Counted from the stretch's first letter, positions 48,172 through 59,650 are shown. The stretch: DNA of 64,000 nucleotides from Polytrichum commune (GCA_950295325.1 OX485805.1:6636501-6700500); one strand, 5' to 3'. Numbers and translations are program-made. Notes: generated by a model not told the origin, from the sequence alone.

Positions 48172-51100
48172 CAGGCTATCAAATAAGCGGGTTATGATGG
48201 TGACCCGGGGTTTCCAAAAGGTTGTGAGGCTCAAATTGGAACAAAGATCATGTGTAAATGGAATTTGACCATACCATTGGTTGTAATGACAATGGTGGGC
48301 ATGAGGGTGGATTTGGTAAGGAAAATGGAGGAGTGCTTTGAAAAGGGCTCCCCCAAACCTCAAAAAACATTTGGGGCCTAGAATACCGAAAGCACCCAAA
48401 ACCTTGGAGGGCATTAATGTTGGATTGAAATTCCAATTCGAAATGCTTGGAAGGTATTGATGTTGGAATGAATTTGGTGCTAACGAGGCACCCGGAGCCT
48501 CTTAAGGCCTATGTGCGCTATTCAAACGCACAAATGAAGGATACACCTAAAACGGACGAGCTTTCTAAGAAATGCATCCTTTTAGGTGGGGTTTTAAAAG
48601 CGGGTGGTGGATGCCTTCTTTAAGTCCCCAAGACTTCTTGAGGACATGGTGGGGACCATCAAATTTGCAAGAGCATTGAAGCCGATGGTCCCAAAGAGAA
48701 GTTTGGCGGCGCATCACCACAAGTGGCTTTAGCCAAAGTAGGTCCCAAAGAAATGAGTGCAAATTGTTTGGTCCATTTTACTTAGGCAAAACATGTTGGT
48801 GCCGCAGACGGAATGTTGAAAGGTGGCTTTATGCTTCCAAAGCAAATCATACTTGTGCCGCGGACGGAATGTTGGGAGGTGGGTTTGTCCTACCAAGGCA
48901 ATTCATGTTTGTGCCGCGGACGGAGTGTGGGAAGGTGGCTTTGTGCTACCAAGGCAAAACATGTTTGTTTTGCGGACAAATGATTAGAAATTGGTTTTGT
49001 GGCACCAAACCAATTTGTCCCGCGCACGAAATGTTTGAAGTTGGCTTTGCGGACCAAGCCAAGCCAAGTTGCGGAGGACCAAATGTAAGACGATGGCATT
49101 GTGGCCAAGGCTAGTAGCCTTAAGCCGAGGCCAAGTCTTTTGTACCTTGAGGCTCAAATGAATGGGAGATATGTCTCATGAGTTGACAAAGAGGCAACGG
49201 ACTCTTTCATGAGCCCAAAATTCACAAGGGAGTTGGGGCTTGCCGATTGATAGAGAAAACAAGCCCACCAAGGTGCGGTTTGGAAAGGGCGAACCGCATG
49301 AGAGAAAGGAGGCCGCGATGCATGTAACCTTTCAATGTGGGACATTGGATTTTTGTCAAAATTTCATACAATGTGAAATAGATGAAATGCATGTCATTGT
49401 GAAGGCCGCCTACTTTGAAACTCACATGATAGATATGAGGTGCAAGCCGGTAAGCTTGCGGTGCATTATGATGTGTCATAATGGCAAAGAATTGAAGTTC
49501 AAATTGACAAGGACTCCTATGGTAGGAGGACCCAAGTTGAATTTGGTCTTAATGGACCAACTGAAAAATAGAAAACATAATGGTCGTGGTTCCATTGGAG
49601 CAACTCCAAGGAATGTATGGAGAGGCTAGGAAAGATGGGCCTCCTCCAAATCACATTGGTGGGATGTTGGTGAGATACAAGGATGTATTCACCAATGTGT
49701 TGCCCAAAAAGTTACCGCCAAGGAGTGAAAAATAACTTTGCTCAACGAGAAATTGAGTTCTTGAGGTATGTGGTGACAAAGGAAGTTGGTGGACGAACAT
49801 GAAGAATGTGAAGGCAATCCAAGAAGAGAATTGGCCCTTGACTCAAGAAAAAGGCTTAGGTCATTTGTTGGCCTAACCAACTACTACCACCACTTCATTC
49901 ATGGTTTTCTAAGGTTGCTAGAACCTTAGTCAACATGTTGGAAAAAATGGCTATCCCAAGAGTGGGATGAGCCTTGTCACCAAGCCTTTGGGGAGCTCAA
50001 GAAAAAGTTCTCTTCGCCGCCCGTGCTTAAGTTCGCGGAGTTTGACAAACCTTTTGAGGTGCATACGGGGGCGAGTGACTTTACCATTGGCGGATGTTGA
50101 GGTAAGATGGATGGCCATTGCATATAAGAGCATGAAGCTCGATGGTTGTCCGACCTCGTCCAACTTGTGCAAGAAATGGCTATCCCAAGAGTGGGATGAG
50201 CCTTCCCACCAAGTCTTTGAGGAGCTTAAGACCAAGTTCTCTTCGCCGCCCGTGCTCAAGTTCGCGGAGTTTAACAAACCTTTTGAGGTGCATACGGGGG
50301 CGAGTGACTTTACCATTGGCGGATGTTGAGGCAAGATGGATGGCCATGGCATATGAGAGCATGAAGCTCGATGGTTGTCCCACCTTGTGCGACTTGTGGA
50401 AGAAATGGCTATCCCAAGAGTGAGATGATGTTTGTCACGAGTCTTTGGGGAGCTTAACACCAAGTTCTCTTCGCCGCCCGTGCTCAAGTTCGCGGAGCTT
50501 GACAAACCTTTCGAGGTGCATACCGGGGTGAGTGCCTTTGCCAATGGTGGATTATGTGTAAGATGGATGGCCATTGCATATGGGAGCATAAAGCTCGATG
50601 GTTGTCAAAGAAGACAACCAACTCATGACAAAGAACTTCTTTGCCGTAGTGCATTGCTTGAAGATGTGGCGACATTATATGGGGTCGCACAAAGCAAAGG
50701 TCTACATGGACAATGTGTCCTAAAAGTATTTTGACATACAAGCGTAAGTGAACGCCAAGTCATTGCGGAGGCATGATAGTTTGGCGCTTATGAAGGTGGA
50801 TTTGATCCACAAACCGGACCGTGGAAATGTGGTGCCGGATGTGCGAAGTAGACCGGAAGAGTTCCAAGCAATGAGAACCATCCAAACCTTGTGGCTAATG
50901 TGTGCCGGCAAAGGAAACTTGTGATGCAAGATACGGGAGGGGTAAATTAACTACCCCAAAGCACAAAAGCTTTTAGGTGAGCTTCGCAAGAGCAAGGTGC
51001 TCAAAGAGGTTAAGTTGGTGGACGGATTGTTCAAGTGCAAACAAAGTCGGGTGTATGTGCCACAAGGCAAGTTGAGGCTATCGGTTTTGAAGGAGGAATA

Positions 51101-52414
51101 TGATAGTCCTATTGCCAGCCATAGAGAAGAAAGAAAAAGCCGCCATAGAATGGTGTCAAAGAGGTACCATTGGCGGTGCATAAAGGAAGATATAGCCCAC
51201 TTTGTGAAGGCTTGAATCAAAGTGCCAAGTGAACCGAGCCTCTTACCAAAAGCAAGGCGGTTTCTTGCAACCGTTGCCTATCCCGTTGGCGCCATGGCAT
51301 GGTATGTGCATGGACTTGATCACAAGTTTGCCGGAGTCACATGGGTATGATGCCATCTTGTTGATGGTAGAGCGGTTTGCCAAGTGGGCACACATGGTGC
51401 CGATTGTGGGAACCGCCACCGCGTTGGAGACCGCATAGCCTTTTCTCAAAGGATGGTTGAGGCACCACGGGTTGCCAAAAGTGATTGTGTGGGATCAAGA
51501 TCCAAAGTTCACAAGTGCATTTTCAATGCATTTCTCTAAGGAGGTCGGAATGAAACTAAGGTTTAGCACGGCCTTGCATTCCCAAATGGATGGGAAAGCG
51601 GAGCATGTGAATGGAGTCTTGAAGCAATACTTGAGGAACTTGGTGGGGGCGGACCAAGGAGATTGGGCGGACTATGTGGGTCGAGCGGAGTGTAATTGAA
51701 ATGTAGCCACGCACTTGGCTACCAAGGGGTGGTCTTTGGTGGTGGCTTATGGAGTGGATGCGCTCCAACCTATTAACCTAGCTCTCGAGGGGGCACATTC
51801 AACACTAGAGTTCAACCAAGATGGTGAGGACTTGGCCAAGAAGCGTGAACAAGTCTTGGAGATGACCAAGTTGTTGGTGGAGAAAGCCCGAAGGTGCTAC
51901 GGAGTGCAAATCAATGCCGGAAGACGCGAAGTGGAGAATGAGGTGGGCCAAAAGGCATTGTTGAATGTGAACAACTTCACTTAGCCGGAAGGCCTCACTC
52001 CAAAGTTCATGTCCAAAATTGGAGCTCCGTTTCCCATTGTGGAACAAGTGGTCAAGGACATATATAAGTTGGAATTACCGCCGGAGATCAAAGTGCATCC
52101 GACATTTCATGTCTCATTACGAAAGTCATTTTAGGACGACACCTTGTGGCCCGATCACAAGCAAGTGATTAGGCCACCTCCCGACCTTGTGGACGTCATT
52201 TGGAACATGAGGTAAGAGGGCATCCTCAAGTGTAGGAAGCCCAAGTGAAAAGGAAAGAAAAAGTACAAAGGAATACTTGGTGAAATGGTGAGGATACCAT
52301 GAGAAAGAAACCGCTTGGGTGGCGGCAAGAGACATGGTCAACACCAATGAATTGGTGAAGCACTTTGAAGAAACTAAGGCTAGACATTCCAATAAAATGA
52401 AGCGTAGGCATTGA
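48172..52414 (+). pseudogene. Element E gag-pol remnant
   Basis: The gag start codon is lost (ACAGGCTATC where B has ACATGGCTATC). The gag gap, 56-bp tract (48760-49115), RT-core loss, three RNase H units (49945-50620) and integrase (50997-51990: VIVWDQDPKFTSAF, SQMDGKAEHVNGVLKQYL) follow the same plan as A, B and C. TGA at the finger-core junction and TGA at 51697 break the integrase. Confidence 0.85.
49945..50620 (+). repeat. RNase H tandem repeat in element E, about 228 bp x 3
   Basis: Anchors at about 49946, 50175 and 50403. Confidence 0.88.
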
Positions 52415-53228
52415 TGAGGACATCAATCTCCTTTAGTGGGGGAGAGACTCTAGTAGCAAACATAGCTTCGAGGTTAATTGCTCCACAACATGCACTTGTT
52501 CTTTGGCTTGAGGGAATAAAGTCCAAACTTTAGTGGTGCAAAGAGAAAAGTATGAGATGAGGTCCTAGTCTTGTACTTGTGCTTGGTTAATGGAAGAGGG
52601 GGAATAGACATGCCAAACTAGGTTGGGTAAGCCGAGTAATTGGGGGCCATGGCTTGGAGGGGCCTTGGATAAAACCAAGAAACTTCTTAGTTGTGGGCTT
52701 GTCCGGGCGGGGACAAGGTGATGGCGCGTGCTCATAAAAGTGCTACCCGCGAGCTAACGAGAGTTGGCGCATGGGAGTCATGAACCCATGTCTCGAAAGA
52801 GCAAAGTGGGAACCGAGTCGGGCGGGACTTGGCATCACCCCCGTGCGATCGAGGCGTGGCTTAACAATGGAAAGCCATCTCGGAGTTGCAACCGAGACAA
52901 CTTAGTGGAAGCGTTGAGGTCTCGCCTAGATGTGTCACGTTAGGCTAGTGGAGCCTAACGGGGGAGGCCCCAAAGGAGGGGCAACCCAAGTGAGTCCCAA
53001 AGTAGGTGGGTCTAGTATAGGTTAGGTCCTTGGATGAGAGATCCAACGTCACTAACGGACCACCTAGGAACGACACCTTTGGGACTATGCCAAATTTGAA
53101 GATGCATTGTGGGGGTCGCGCCCTAAGGTAAACACAATGCCGCACCATAGAGGATGGCAACTTGAGAATTGGTGTGCCGACTACGAGTATAGTCGATGAG
53201 GGCATCGACTCCGTTTGGTGGGGGTGAG

Positions 53229-54195
53229 TGTCGCGCACCTCTCCATGAGGAGTGGCCGAAACACCATGGGCACAAGGGGGACCCCGGAGTGACACCCGGG
53301 ACTTGTGGCGCCGTTGGTGAGAGGGCCCAAGTGATCCTAGTGTGGGTGAGGGCCCCAGGCGTTGGGAACGCCTCCCATCCACGAAGACTAGGAGGCACAA
53401 GGGTAAGGCCATTATGCGTAGCTCATGGCGTGGTGATTCTAGAATGCTCAAGAACACCTCAATCGGAGGTGTGAGCTAGGAGTTATGGCCATTTGAGTGG
53501 GGCGCTGTCCCGGGACAGCGCCCTGGTGCAGCAGTGCCTGGGAGTGATTCCCGGGACTGCCAAGGTTCAAACAGGCATAACTTCCGCAAGACTTGCTCAA
53601 ATGGAGCAAGTGAGGAGTTCATCAGCATCTACGTGAAGCGTAGATGAAGATGGGGTGGTTGGTTGCTGGAATCAGACATCATACAAGGAAGTTATGATGG
53701 TCTGAAGCTGTGGGGGCTTCTAGGCCCAACGGCTAAGGGAAAATGTCCACTTGGCCCCAACTCTTGGTAGAGAGACAAGAGGTTGGTTGACGGTGGGGTA
53801 GGGGCCCCGCGTAGAGTCCTAGAGGCTTATATGGGTGAGGTGGTGTGGCCTCACCCACCCGAGGCCGAACGGCAAGGCCTCCATGGGCTTTGGCCTATTG
53901 TGAGGCCATAGTTGCCTAGTATGGTTCGGGTTGTTGTAGTGTTGCTCCGGCAACGCGATGATCAACATAGGATTGGACTTCCATGGATGGAAGTCCACAT
54001 TGGGGAAATGGGTTACTGATTAAGGGGTGAGTCCCGAAAGCAAAGTAGGAGGGTTGGTTCCCTCCTATGAACTATTGGTCCGGGGTAAGAGGAGCTATCC
54101 ATTAGCATGGCGGAATGCGAATGGTTAGCGCTCGTAACCTTTGCTAGAAACAAAAATTGGCAAGATTGTTAAGGGACCTAGCAAGGGTTGCGACA
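53229..54195 (+). repeat. Element E 3' LTR
   Basis: 967 bp, followed by the right GTATA duplication. Confidence 0.94.
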
Positions 54196-56373
54196 GTATA
54201 TGTGCCACAAGGCAAGTTGAGGCTATCGGTTTCGAAGGAAGAATATGATAGTCCTATTGCCGGCCATAGAGGAGAAAAAGAAAACCACCGTAGAATGGTG
54301 TCAAAGAGGTACCGTTGGCGGTGCATAAAGGAGGATATAACCCACTTTGGGAAGGCGTGAATAAAGTGCCAACTGAACCGAGCCTCTTACCAAAAGCAAG
54401 GCGGTTTCTTGCAACCGTTGCTTATCCCGTCGGCGCCATGGCATAGTATGTGCATGGACTTGATCACAAGTTTGCCGGAGTCACATGGGTATGATGCCAT
54501 CTTGTTGATGGTATAGCGGTTTGCCAAGTTGGCACACATGGTGCCGATTGTGGGAACCGCCACCGCGTTGGAGACCGCATAGTCTTTTCTCAAAGGATGG
54601 TTGAGGCACCACGGGTTGCCAAGAGTGATTGTGAGGGATCAAGATCCAAAGTTCACAAGTGCATTTTCAATGCATTTCTCTAAGGAGGTCGGAATGAAAC
54701 TAAGGTTTAGCACGGCCTTGCATTCCCAAATGGATGGGAAAGCGGAGCATGTGAATGGAGTCTTGAAGCAATACTTGAGGAACTTGGTGGGGGCGGACCA
54801 AGGAGATTGGGCGGACTATGTGGGTCGAGCGGAGTGTAATTGCAATGTAGCCACGCACTTGGCTACCAAGGGGTGGTCTTTCGTGGTGGCTTATGGAGTG
54901 GATGCGCTCCAACCTATTAACCTAGCTCTCGAGGGGGCACATTCAACACTAGAGTTCAACCAAGATGGTGAGGACTTGGCCAAGGAGCAAAAAACAAGTC
55001 TTGGAGATGACCAAGTTGTTGGTGGAGAAAGCCCGAAGGTGCTACAAAGTGCAAGTCAATGCCGGAAGACGCAAAGTGGAGTATGAGGTGGGCCAAAAGG
55101 TGTTGTTGAATGTGAACAACTTCACTTACCTGAAAGGCCTCACTCCAAAGTTCATGTCCAAAATTGGAGCTTCGTTTCCCATTGTGGAACAAGTGTTCAA
55201 GGACATATATAAGTTGGAATTACCGCCCGAGATCAAAGTGCATCCCATATTTCATGTCTCATTCCTAAAGCCATTTAAGGACGACACCTTGTGGCCCGAT
55301 CACAAGCAAGTGATTAGGCCACCTCCCGACCTTGTGGACATCATTTGGAACATGAGGTAGGAGGGCATCCTCAAGTGTAGGAAGCCCAAATGAAAAGGAA
55401 AGAAAATGTACAAAGGAGTACTTGGTGAAATGGTGAGGATACCATGAGAAAGAAGCCGTTTGGATAGCGGCAAGAGACATGATGAACGCCAAGGAATTGG
55501 TAAAGCACTTTGAAGAAACTAAGGCTAAGGATTCCAATAAAATGAAGCGTAGGCATTGATGAGGACATCAATCTCCTTTAGTGGGGGAGAGACGCTAGTA
55601 GCACACTTAGCTTCGAGGCTAATTGCTCCACAACATGAACTTGTTCTTTGGCTTGAGGGAATAAAGTCCAAACTTTAGTGGTGCAAAGAGAAAAGTATGA
55701 GATGAGGTCCTAGTCTTGTACTTATGCTTGGTTAATGGAAGAGGGGGAATAGACATGCCAAATTAGGTTGGGTAAGCCGAGTAATTGGGGGCCATGGCTT
55801 GGAGGGGCCTTGGATAAAACCAAGAAACTTCTTAGTTGTGGGCTTGTCCGGGCGGGGACAAGGTGATGGCGCGTGCTCATAAAAGTGCTACCCGCGAGCG
55901 AACGAAAGTTGGCGCATGGGAGTCATGAACCCATGTCTCGAAAGAACAAAGTGGGAACCGAGTCGGGCGGGACTTGGCATCACTCCCGTGCGATCGAGGC
56001 GTGGCTTAACAATGGAAAGCCATCTCGGAGTTGCAACCGAGACAACTTAGTGGAAGCGTTGAGGTCTCGCCTAGATGTGTCACGTTAGGCTAGTGGAGCC
56101 TAACGGGGGAGGCCCCAAAGGAGGGGCAACCCAAGTGAGTCCCAAAGTAGGTGGGTCTAGTATAGGTTAGGTCCTTGGAGGAGAGATCCAAGGTCGCTAA
56201 CGGACCACCTAGGAACGACACCTTTGGGACTATGCCAAACTTGAAGATGCATTGTGGGGGTCGCGCCCTAAGGTAAACACAATGCCGCACCATAGAGGAT
56301 GGCAACTTGAGAATTGGTGTGCCGACTACGAGTATAGTCGATGAGGGCATCGACTCCGTTTGGTGGGGGTGAG

Positions 56374-57348
56374 TGTCGCGCACCTCTCCATGAGGAGTGG
56401 CCGAAACACCATGGGCACAAGGGGGACCCCGGAGTGACACCCGGGACTTGTGGCGCCGTTGGTGAGAGGGCCCAAGTGATCCTAGTGTGGGTGAGGGCCC
56501 CGGGCGTTGGGAACGCCTCCCACCCACGGAGACTAGGAGGCACAAGCGTAAGGCCATAAGCTATGCGTAGCTCATGGCGTGGTGATTCTAGAATGCTCAA
56601 GAACACCTCAATCGGAGGTGTGAGCTAGGAGTTATGGCCATTTGAGTGGGGCGCTGTCCCGGGACAGCGCCCTGGTACAGCATCGCCTGGGAGTGATTCC
56701 CGGGACTGCCAAGGTTCAAAGAGGCATAACGTCCTCATAACTTGCCCGAATGGGGTAAGTGAGGAGTCCATCGGCATCTACGTGAAGCGTAGATGAAGAT
56801 GGAGTGGTCAAGTGTTAGCATCAAACATCATACAAGGAAGTTACGATGGTCTGAAGCTGTGGGGGCTTCTAGGCCCAGCGGCTAAGGGAAAATGTCCACT
56901 TGGCCCCAACTCTTGGTAGAGAGACAAGAGGTTGGTTGACGGTGGGGTAGGGGCCCCGCGTAGAGTCCTAGAGGCTTATATGGGTGAGGTGGTGTGGCCT
57001 CACCCACCCGAGGCCGAACGGCACGGCCTCCATTGGCATTGGCCTAATGTGAGGCCATAGTTGCCTAGTATGGTTCGGGTTGTTGTAGTGTTGCTCCGGC
57101 AACGCGATGATCAACATAAGATTGGACTTCCATGGATGGAAGTCCACATCTAAGGATTGGTTACCGATTGAAGGGGTGAGTCCCGAAAGCAAAGTAGGAG
57201 GGTTGGTTCCCCTCCTATGAACTATAAGGTCCGGGGTGAGAGGAGCTAACCATTAGCATGGCGGTATGCGAAGGGTTAGCACTCGTAACCTTTGCTAGGA
57301 AATGAAAATTGCCAACATGGTCAAGGGGGACTAGCAAGGGTTGCGACA
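56374..57348 (+). repeat. Element C 3' LTR
   Basis: 975 bp, preceded by GGTGGGGGTGAG. The ParB-like exon resumes immediately after its ACTCT flank. Confidence 0.92.
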
Positions 57349-57353
57349 ACTCT

Positions 57354-58065
57354 CCTGTTGGAGCAGGAGCGACAGAGGGCGATGCCCAACCTCCGTCCCA
57401 CGCCGAATAGATATCACAAGTGATACAAGGAATGTGGGCGCAAGGTTTGGTGGTGGCTCCCTCCAGCTCCTTCCCGCACTTGCCCCCCGGCTTCCCTCCG
57501 CAGAGTATCCCTCAGCAGCCTGTGCCGCAATCGTCTTTCAGCTTCCAGCACTTGATGCGGCCCCACCAAGTTCCGTACGCGCCGGTCCAGCAAGTGGATG
57601 ACCCCAACATCTGGCGCGTCTCTGGAGCCTCCTCCCCTTTGGGCCCTCCACCACTTCGGCCCCCGATAGTCATGGCGCCCCCTCACCAATCGGACGACCC
57701 CAGGATGTTTGGGTCGACCGACCCAAACCCACCATCCACTGTAGTGTCCGAAGGGCCCTCTCCAGATGCAGGACAGTTTGGGTCGGGCGACCCAAACCCC
57801 GTTGCAGCGCAGTCCTCCCTTGACCAACATGGGTATCAACTAGACACGGCCATGCTAGATGTTGAAGCCTGGTGATACCTCTACTCCTAACCAAATCGAT
57901 GAACGCATGCATGATGCACATGCGGAGATTGGTTTAGGACAAGGGCCTGATGCCGATCGTTTGCAGGAGAAGGTTCCTGACGTCGTCGGAGAAGGCGGTG
58001 GCGAGAGAGGCGGGGCAGCGGGGACGGTGGAGGCTTCCACATCGTCGAGACATGACCAGGGCGAG
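57354..58065 (+). pseudogene. ParB-like gene, exon 4, continuation (coiled coil end, Pro-rich tail)
   Basis: Joined to 34131 the frame continues as ALLLEQERQRAMPNLRPTPN until TGA at 57421. A long coherent frame starting at 57420 (SSSFPHLPPGFPPQSIPQQP..., SPLGPPPLRPPIVMAPP) implies a one-base shift there. A second shift near 57860 leads to PNQIDERMHDAHAEIGLGQG and ends at a GAG|GTAATA donor (58065/58066). Two palindromes lie inside the coding sequence and are read as FGSTDPNP and FGSGDPNP. Confidence 0.6.
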
Positions 58066-59528
58066 GTAATACACTGAGCCCTCCCAGTTTGGATCGACCA
58101 ACCCAAACTTCTTGGGTCATTGTCTTGTTGGCCTGGTCGTGTCCCCCTTGCTAGGAGGAAATGTACACCCCCTGCCCCCCCCCCGCTCTACACTTGCTCC
58201 CCCTCCCCCCAACGTGCCCCCCCGCGATCCCCTTCGTCTCGTCTGCATTCGACTACGCTCGACCTTGGCGGCGCGCAACCAATTTTGTGGATGTAGAATT
58301 AGGATAGTGTGAATGCCCTCGTTCACCGCGCCCCCCCATCAAATTGTACATAGAGATTTGTAACAATAAAATTATTATTTTTGGCGCCCATATGTTTGCA
58401 TCCGTGTCCCAATGTATGTTGTTCCCCTTGTATGTTTTTGTTGCCACCAATGGTCCAATTCTTCTTGTGTTTGCACAAAATTTCCGTTCTGCTTGAGATG
58501 GACATAGCATAACATAGTCCTCGCCGTGTCGCAACCCTTGCTAGCCCCTCTTGACAATATTGCCAATTTTCAATTCTAACAAAGGTTACGAGCGCTAACC
58601 ATTCGCATTCCGCCATGCTAATGGTTAGCTCCTCCTACACCGGACCTTATAGTTCATAGGAGGGGAACCAACCCTCCTACTTTGCTTTCGGGACTCACCC
58701 CTTAATCGGTAACCCATTCCTTCGATGTGGACTTCCATCCATGGAAGTCCAATCCTATGTTGATCATCGCGTTGCCGGAGCAACACTACAACAACCCGAA
58801 GCATACTAGGCAACTATGGCCTCACAATGGGCCAAAGCCCATGGAGGCCGTGCCGTTCGGCCTCGGGTGGGTGAGGCCACACCACCTCACCCATATAAGC
58901 CTCTAGGACTCTACGCGGGGCCCCTACCCCACCGTCAACCAACCTCTTGTCTCTCTACCAAGAATTGGGGCCAAGTGGACATTTTCCCTTAGCCGCTGGG
59001 CCTAGAAGCCCCCACAGCTTCAGACCATCGTAACTTCCTTGTATGATGTCTGATGCTAACACTTGACCACTCCATCTTCATCTACGCTTCACGTAGATGC
59101 CGATGGACTCCTCACTTACCCCATTCGGGCAAGTTATGAGGACGTTATGCCTCTTTGAACCTTGGCAGTCCCGGGAATCACTCCCAGGCACTGCTGTACC
59201 AGGGCGCTGTCCCGGGACAGCGCCCCACTCAAATGGCCATAACTCCTAGCTCACACCTCCGCTTGAGAAGATCTTGAGCATTCTAGAATCACCACGCCAT
59301 GAGCTACGCATAGCTCATGGCCTTACCCTCATGCCTCCTAGTCTCCATGGGTGGGAGGCGCTCCCAACGCCCGGGGCCCTCACCCACACTAGGATCACTT
59401 GGGCCCTCTCACCAACGGCGCCACAAGTCCCGGGTGTCACTCCGGGGTCCCCCTTGTGCCCATGGTGTTTCGGGCACTCCTTATGGAGAGGTGCGCGACA
59501 CGCCGCCTTCTCTCGCTCGTCGCCGCAG
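58066..59528 (+). other. Inferred intron 4 of the ParB-like gene
   Basis: GTAATA donor, CGTCGCCGCAG acceptor, phase 0 on both sides. Contains one diverged palindrome (about 58089-58110), a C-rich low-complexity stretch (58160-58240) and a solo LTR. Confidence 0.5.
58527..59500 (-). mobile_element. Solo LTR in inferred intron 4
   Basis: 974 bp with perfect CGCCG target duplication (58522-58526, 59501-59505). Confidence 0.95.
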
Positions 59529-59650
59529 GGATCGGAGCATAGCGTCGCAGCTCCCCACCGATCCTCTCCGAGGAGTGTGGAGGACAGCGCGGTGGTCCCC
59601 CCGATTTTGCCCTCGCCACCTTCGCCTCCCAAGACCCGGTTCCTGGTGCT
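59529..59650 (+). pseudogene. ParB-like gene, possible exon 5 (start)
   Basis: After the CCGCAG acceptor the phase-0 frame reads GSEHSVAAPHRSSPRSVEDS then AVVPPILPSPPSPPKTRF. It is cut at 59650 by element D, so the gene's end is outside the window. Confidence 0.4.

Larger units (their letters stand above)
47154..54195 (+). mobile_element. Element E: full-length non-autonomous element inside element C's integrase region
   Basis: 7042 bp; LTRs 47154-48120 and 53229-54195, both 967 bp, with no difference in the parts I compared. Perfect GTATA target duplication (47149-47153, 54196-54200). Primer-binding site at 48123, polypurine run before 53229. Removing it rejoins element C's frame (GGGTATATGTGCCACAAGG). 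Confidence 0.95.
43152..55561 (+). pseudogene. Element C gag-pol remnant (interrupted)
   Basis: ATG at 43152. It shows the same gag gap as B, a 56-bp repeat tract (43735-44060), a linker, the RNase H repeats (44815-44829 + 45813-46730), an integrase beginning at 46990-47153, then, after element E, integrase (54196-54990: VIVRDQDPKFTSAF, SQMDGKAEHVNGVLKQYL) and a GPY/F-chromodomain-like tail (HPIFHVSFLKPF near 55240) ending at about 55561. Stops and frameshifts throughout. Confidence 0.82.
35094..57348 (+). mobile_element. Element C: oldest full-length non-autonomous element of the nest, broken by later insertions
   Basis: 5' LTR is 35094-35273 + 42333-43100 (948 bp, lacking 27 bp at its start); 3' LTR is 56374-57348 (975 bp). 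The two share private variants (CATCGCCTGGGAG, CAAGTGTTAGCATCAAACATC, CCATTGGCATTGGCCTAATG), which pairs them. The interior carries a solo LTR (44830-45807) and element E (47154-54195); element B sits inside the 5' LTR. The exon flanks are GCTCT (34127-34131) and ACTCT (57349-57353), a target duplication with one mismatch. The interior has the same gag and RT losses as A, B and E. Confidence 0.85.
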
